DNA of 6,350 nucleotides from Treponema sp. (GTDB taxonomy: Bacteria > Spirochaetota > Spirochaetia > Treponematales > Breznakiellaceae): NCBI GenBank assembly GCA_031256115.1, contig JAIRRF010000160.1, forward strand, positions 1 through 6,350, written 5' to 3'. The translations under genes and the position numbers were made by a program. Below the pieces are notes generated by a model. The model saw only the letters and a program-made list of their open reading frames with translations, was not told where the DNA came from and did not search any database. Positions 4,632-6,350 of this stretch are shown here, in pieces (position 1 is the first letter of the stretch; every line of letters starts with the position of its first letter).

Positions 4632-6350
4632 TTCCCTTCCTGACATGATCGGGAATTTCGTCCAGATCCCGAAGGTTCTGTTTGGGAATGATGATATTCT
4701 TTACCTGATTCCGGCGGGCTGCGACGGTTTTTTCCTTTAACCCGCCAATGGGTAAAACCTGACCGGTCAGGGAAAGTTCTCCGGTCATTGCAAAATTTTC
4801 TGCTATGTTCCTTCCCCTAAGCAGGGAAAGCAGGGCCGTTGCCATAGTAATCCCCGCCGAGGGCCCGTCCTTGGGAGTAGCTCCTTCAGGGATATGGAGA
4901 TGAATTTGATTATTTTCGAACCATTCGGAAACAACCCCGTATTTTTCTATCCCGGTTTTGCGGGCTATGGTCATGGCGATGGTAGCGCTTTCTTTCATGG
5001 TTTCTCCCATTTTACCGGTTAGAATCAGTTCCCCCTTGCCGGGCAAAGCCACCGCTTCAATTATCAGGGTATCCCCTCCCATGCTTGTCCAGGCCAGCCC
5101 CAGGGACATACCGGGTTTATCGGCCTTCTTTACCACATCTTCGGGGAAAATGGGCTTGCCTAAATGTTTTTCCACGGTTTTTTTATCTATGGCAAAAGAA
5201 AGAGCCGTGTCTTTCTCTTTCTTTGCAGCTTCTTCATCTTCTATTATCTGCATGGCCAGTTTCCGGTGAATTTTGTCCAGGTTCTTTTCAAAATTACGGA
5301 CCCCGGCTTCCCGGGCATAGCCATTCGCAATATGCATAAGACTATCCTTGGTGTATTTAATCTGATTTTTCCTAAGACCGTTTTTTTCTATACTTTTTGG
5401 TACCAGATAACGCCGGGCAATTTCGAGTTTCTCCGTATCGATATAACCGGGCAGTTCAATAATCTCCATCCTGTCCAACAGGGGCGGCGGGATTGTGTCC
5501 AAGGTATTGGCGGTTACAATAAAGAAAACCCGGGAAATGTCAAAGGGCAGATCCAGGTAATGATCCCGGAAAGCGTAGTTCTGTTCCGGATCCAACACTT
5601 CCAAAAGGGACGATGCGGGATCCCCCTGGTAACTGGCTCCCATTTTGTCAATCTCATCAATCATAAAAACCGGATCCCTGGTTTTGGTGATCTTAAGACC
5701 CTGGATAATCTTCCCCGGCATGGCGCCGATATAGGTACGGCGGTGGCCCTTAATTTCCGCTTCATCCCGCATGCCCCCAACGGAAAAACGGAAAAATTCC
5801 TTTCCAAGGGCCCGGGCAATGGACCGGCCGACACTGGTCTTTCCTACCCCCGGGGGTCCTGCCAGACAGATGATTGATCCGACCGGGTATTTATCAAAAT
5901 TCCGCCCAGGAACAGAGTTCCCTTCTTTCCGGGCTGTCTTTGCATGTGTCTTATCGTTTTGGTTGCGGAGCTTTCGGACCGCCAGGTATTCGGCAATACG
6001 GTTTTTTACATCCTTAAGGCCGTAGTGATCTGTTTCAAGTATTTCCCGGGCTCCTTTCAGGTCAAAATTTTCCGGCGGAGGATCATTCCAGGGCAGGCTT
6101 ATTATAATATCCAGATAATTCCGGGTTACGGTAAATTCTCCTGAATTGTGTTCCATAAGGCCGAATTTTTCCAGCTCTTGCTCCACCGCTTCCTTAATTT
6201 CCCCTTCAAACTGGAAAGCTTCTATTTTTTCCTTAAAACGCTGGTATTCAGAGCTTTTTGCATCGGTGGTCATTCCCAATTCGGTCTTTATCGCCTTGAG
6301 TTCTTCCTTTAAAAAATAATCCCGCTGGGATTTCTCTATTTTTTCGTTAA
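4573..6350 (-). CDS. lon: ATP-dependent protease Lon (N-terminus outside the window)
   Basis: Lon is the homo-oligomeric cytoplasmic AAA+ serine protease that removes misfolded and short-lived regulatory proteins. Only the C-terminal 591 or so codons are here. The frame stays open to base 6350 and reads the conserved SQRDYFLKEELKAIKTELG upstream of the TTG at 6277-6279, so that TTG is not the start; about 200 N-terminal residues (substrate-binding domain) are missing. Numbering from that TTG, Walker A GPPGVGKT is at 141-148 (bases 5836-5859) and Walker B FMIDEIDK at 205-212. Asn258 (TANT) is in the sensor 1 region and Arg270 (DRME) is a likely arginine finger. The protease domain has Ser474 in PKDGPSAG (codon 4858-4860) and Lys517 in GGLKEK, 43 residues apart as in E. 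coli Lon (S679/K722). A polar, basic insert of about 20 residues (about 104-130) precedes Walker A. The TAA is at 4575-4573. The gene converges on, and overlaps, the cyclo-ligase gene. Confidence 0.97.
   Translation of the reverse strand, partial: NEKIEKSQRDYFLKEELKAIKTELGMTTDAKSSEYQRFKEKIEAFQFEGEIKEAVEQELEKFGLMEHNSGEFTVTRNYLDIIISLPWNDPPPENFDLKGAREILETDHYGLKDVKNRIAEYLAVRKLRNQNDKTHAKTARKEGNSVPGRNFDKYPVGSIICLAGPPGVGKTSVGRSIARALGKEFFRFSVGGMRDEAEIKGHRRTYIGAMPGKIIQGLKITKTRDPVFMIDEIDKMGASYQGDPASSLLEVLDPEQNYAFRDHYLDLPFDISRVFFIVTANTLDTIPPPLLDRMEIIELPGYIDTEKLEIARRYLVPKSIEKNGLRKNQIKYTKDSLMHIANGYAREAGVRNFEKNLDKIHRKLAMQIIEDEEAAKKEKDTALSFAIDKKTVEKHLGKPIFPEDVVKKADKPGMSLGLAWTSMGGDTLIIEAVALPGKGELILTGKMGETMKESATIAMTIARKTGIEKYGVVSEWFENNQIHLHIPEGATPKDGPSAGITMATALLSLLRGRNIAENFAMTGELSLTGQVLPIGGLKEKTVAARRNQVKNIIIPKQNLRDLDEIPDHVRKGINFHPVERFEEVLNIALPD

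Noticed and set aside
5164..5877. A 237-codon open frame on the + strand opposite lon
   Set aside because: It lies wholly antisense to a strongly conserved part of lon, has no recognisable domain and no ribosome site. Its composition is what an antisense frame of lon would give.
6277..6279. TTG as the start codon of lon
   Set aside because: The frame continues upstream to the window edge and encodes residues conserved in Lon, so the gene is cut by the window rather than starting here.

Overview
The window looks like ordinary chromosome from a bacterium with moderate GC content. The closest impression is a spirochaete of the Treponema type, possibly a gut or termite-gut treponeme. That guess rests on the feel of the RecG and Lon sequences, the codon use (many CCGG-containing codons) and the presence of anaerobe-type redox genes. 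It is not proved by anything in the window.

Layout. (1) Positions 2-145, + strand: the last 47 codons of an unidentified protein with one C-terminal membrane helix. (2) 147-2288, +: recG, the replication-fork remodelling helicase, starting 2 nt after the previous stop codon. (3) 2289-2459: a 171-nt AT-rich gap with three inverted repeats, two of them strong, a candidate promoter and a good ribosome binding site. (4) 2460-3542, +: an aldo/keto reductase fused to a C-terminal eight-cysteine iron-sulfur domain. (5) 3612-3968, +: a small DRTGG-domain protein of the kind found with [FeFe]-hydrogenase clusters in anaerobes. (6) 3969-4631, +: 5-formyltetrahydrofolate cyclo-ligase, starting with TTG directly after the previous stop. 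(7) 4573-6350, -: the ATP-dependent protease Lon, convergent with the cyclo-ligase, overlapping it by 59 bp and running off the right edge, so its N-terminus is missing.

How the genes fit together. recG and the membrane-protein tail are probably one transcription unit. The reductase, the DRTGG protein and the cyclo-ligase probably form a second unit, read from the 2289-2459 gap. Its theme may be anaerobic redox and one-carbon (folate) metabolism, but only the cyclo-ligase has a firmly predicted reaction. lon is transcribed towards this unit and the two meet tail to tail with no intergenic terminator.

I found no tRNA, rRNA, CRISPR array, complete insertion sequence or prophage gene, and no convincing undescribed system. 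The most interesting unexplained structure is the pair of palindromes at 2357-2385 and 2401-2440, placed over a candidate promoter in front of the reductase gene. Second is the short leader at 3543-3611, which has mutually exclusive pairings near a ribosome binding site.
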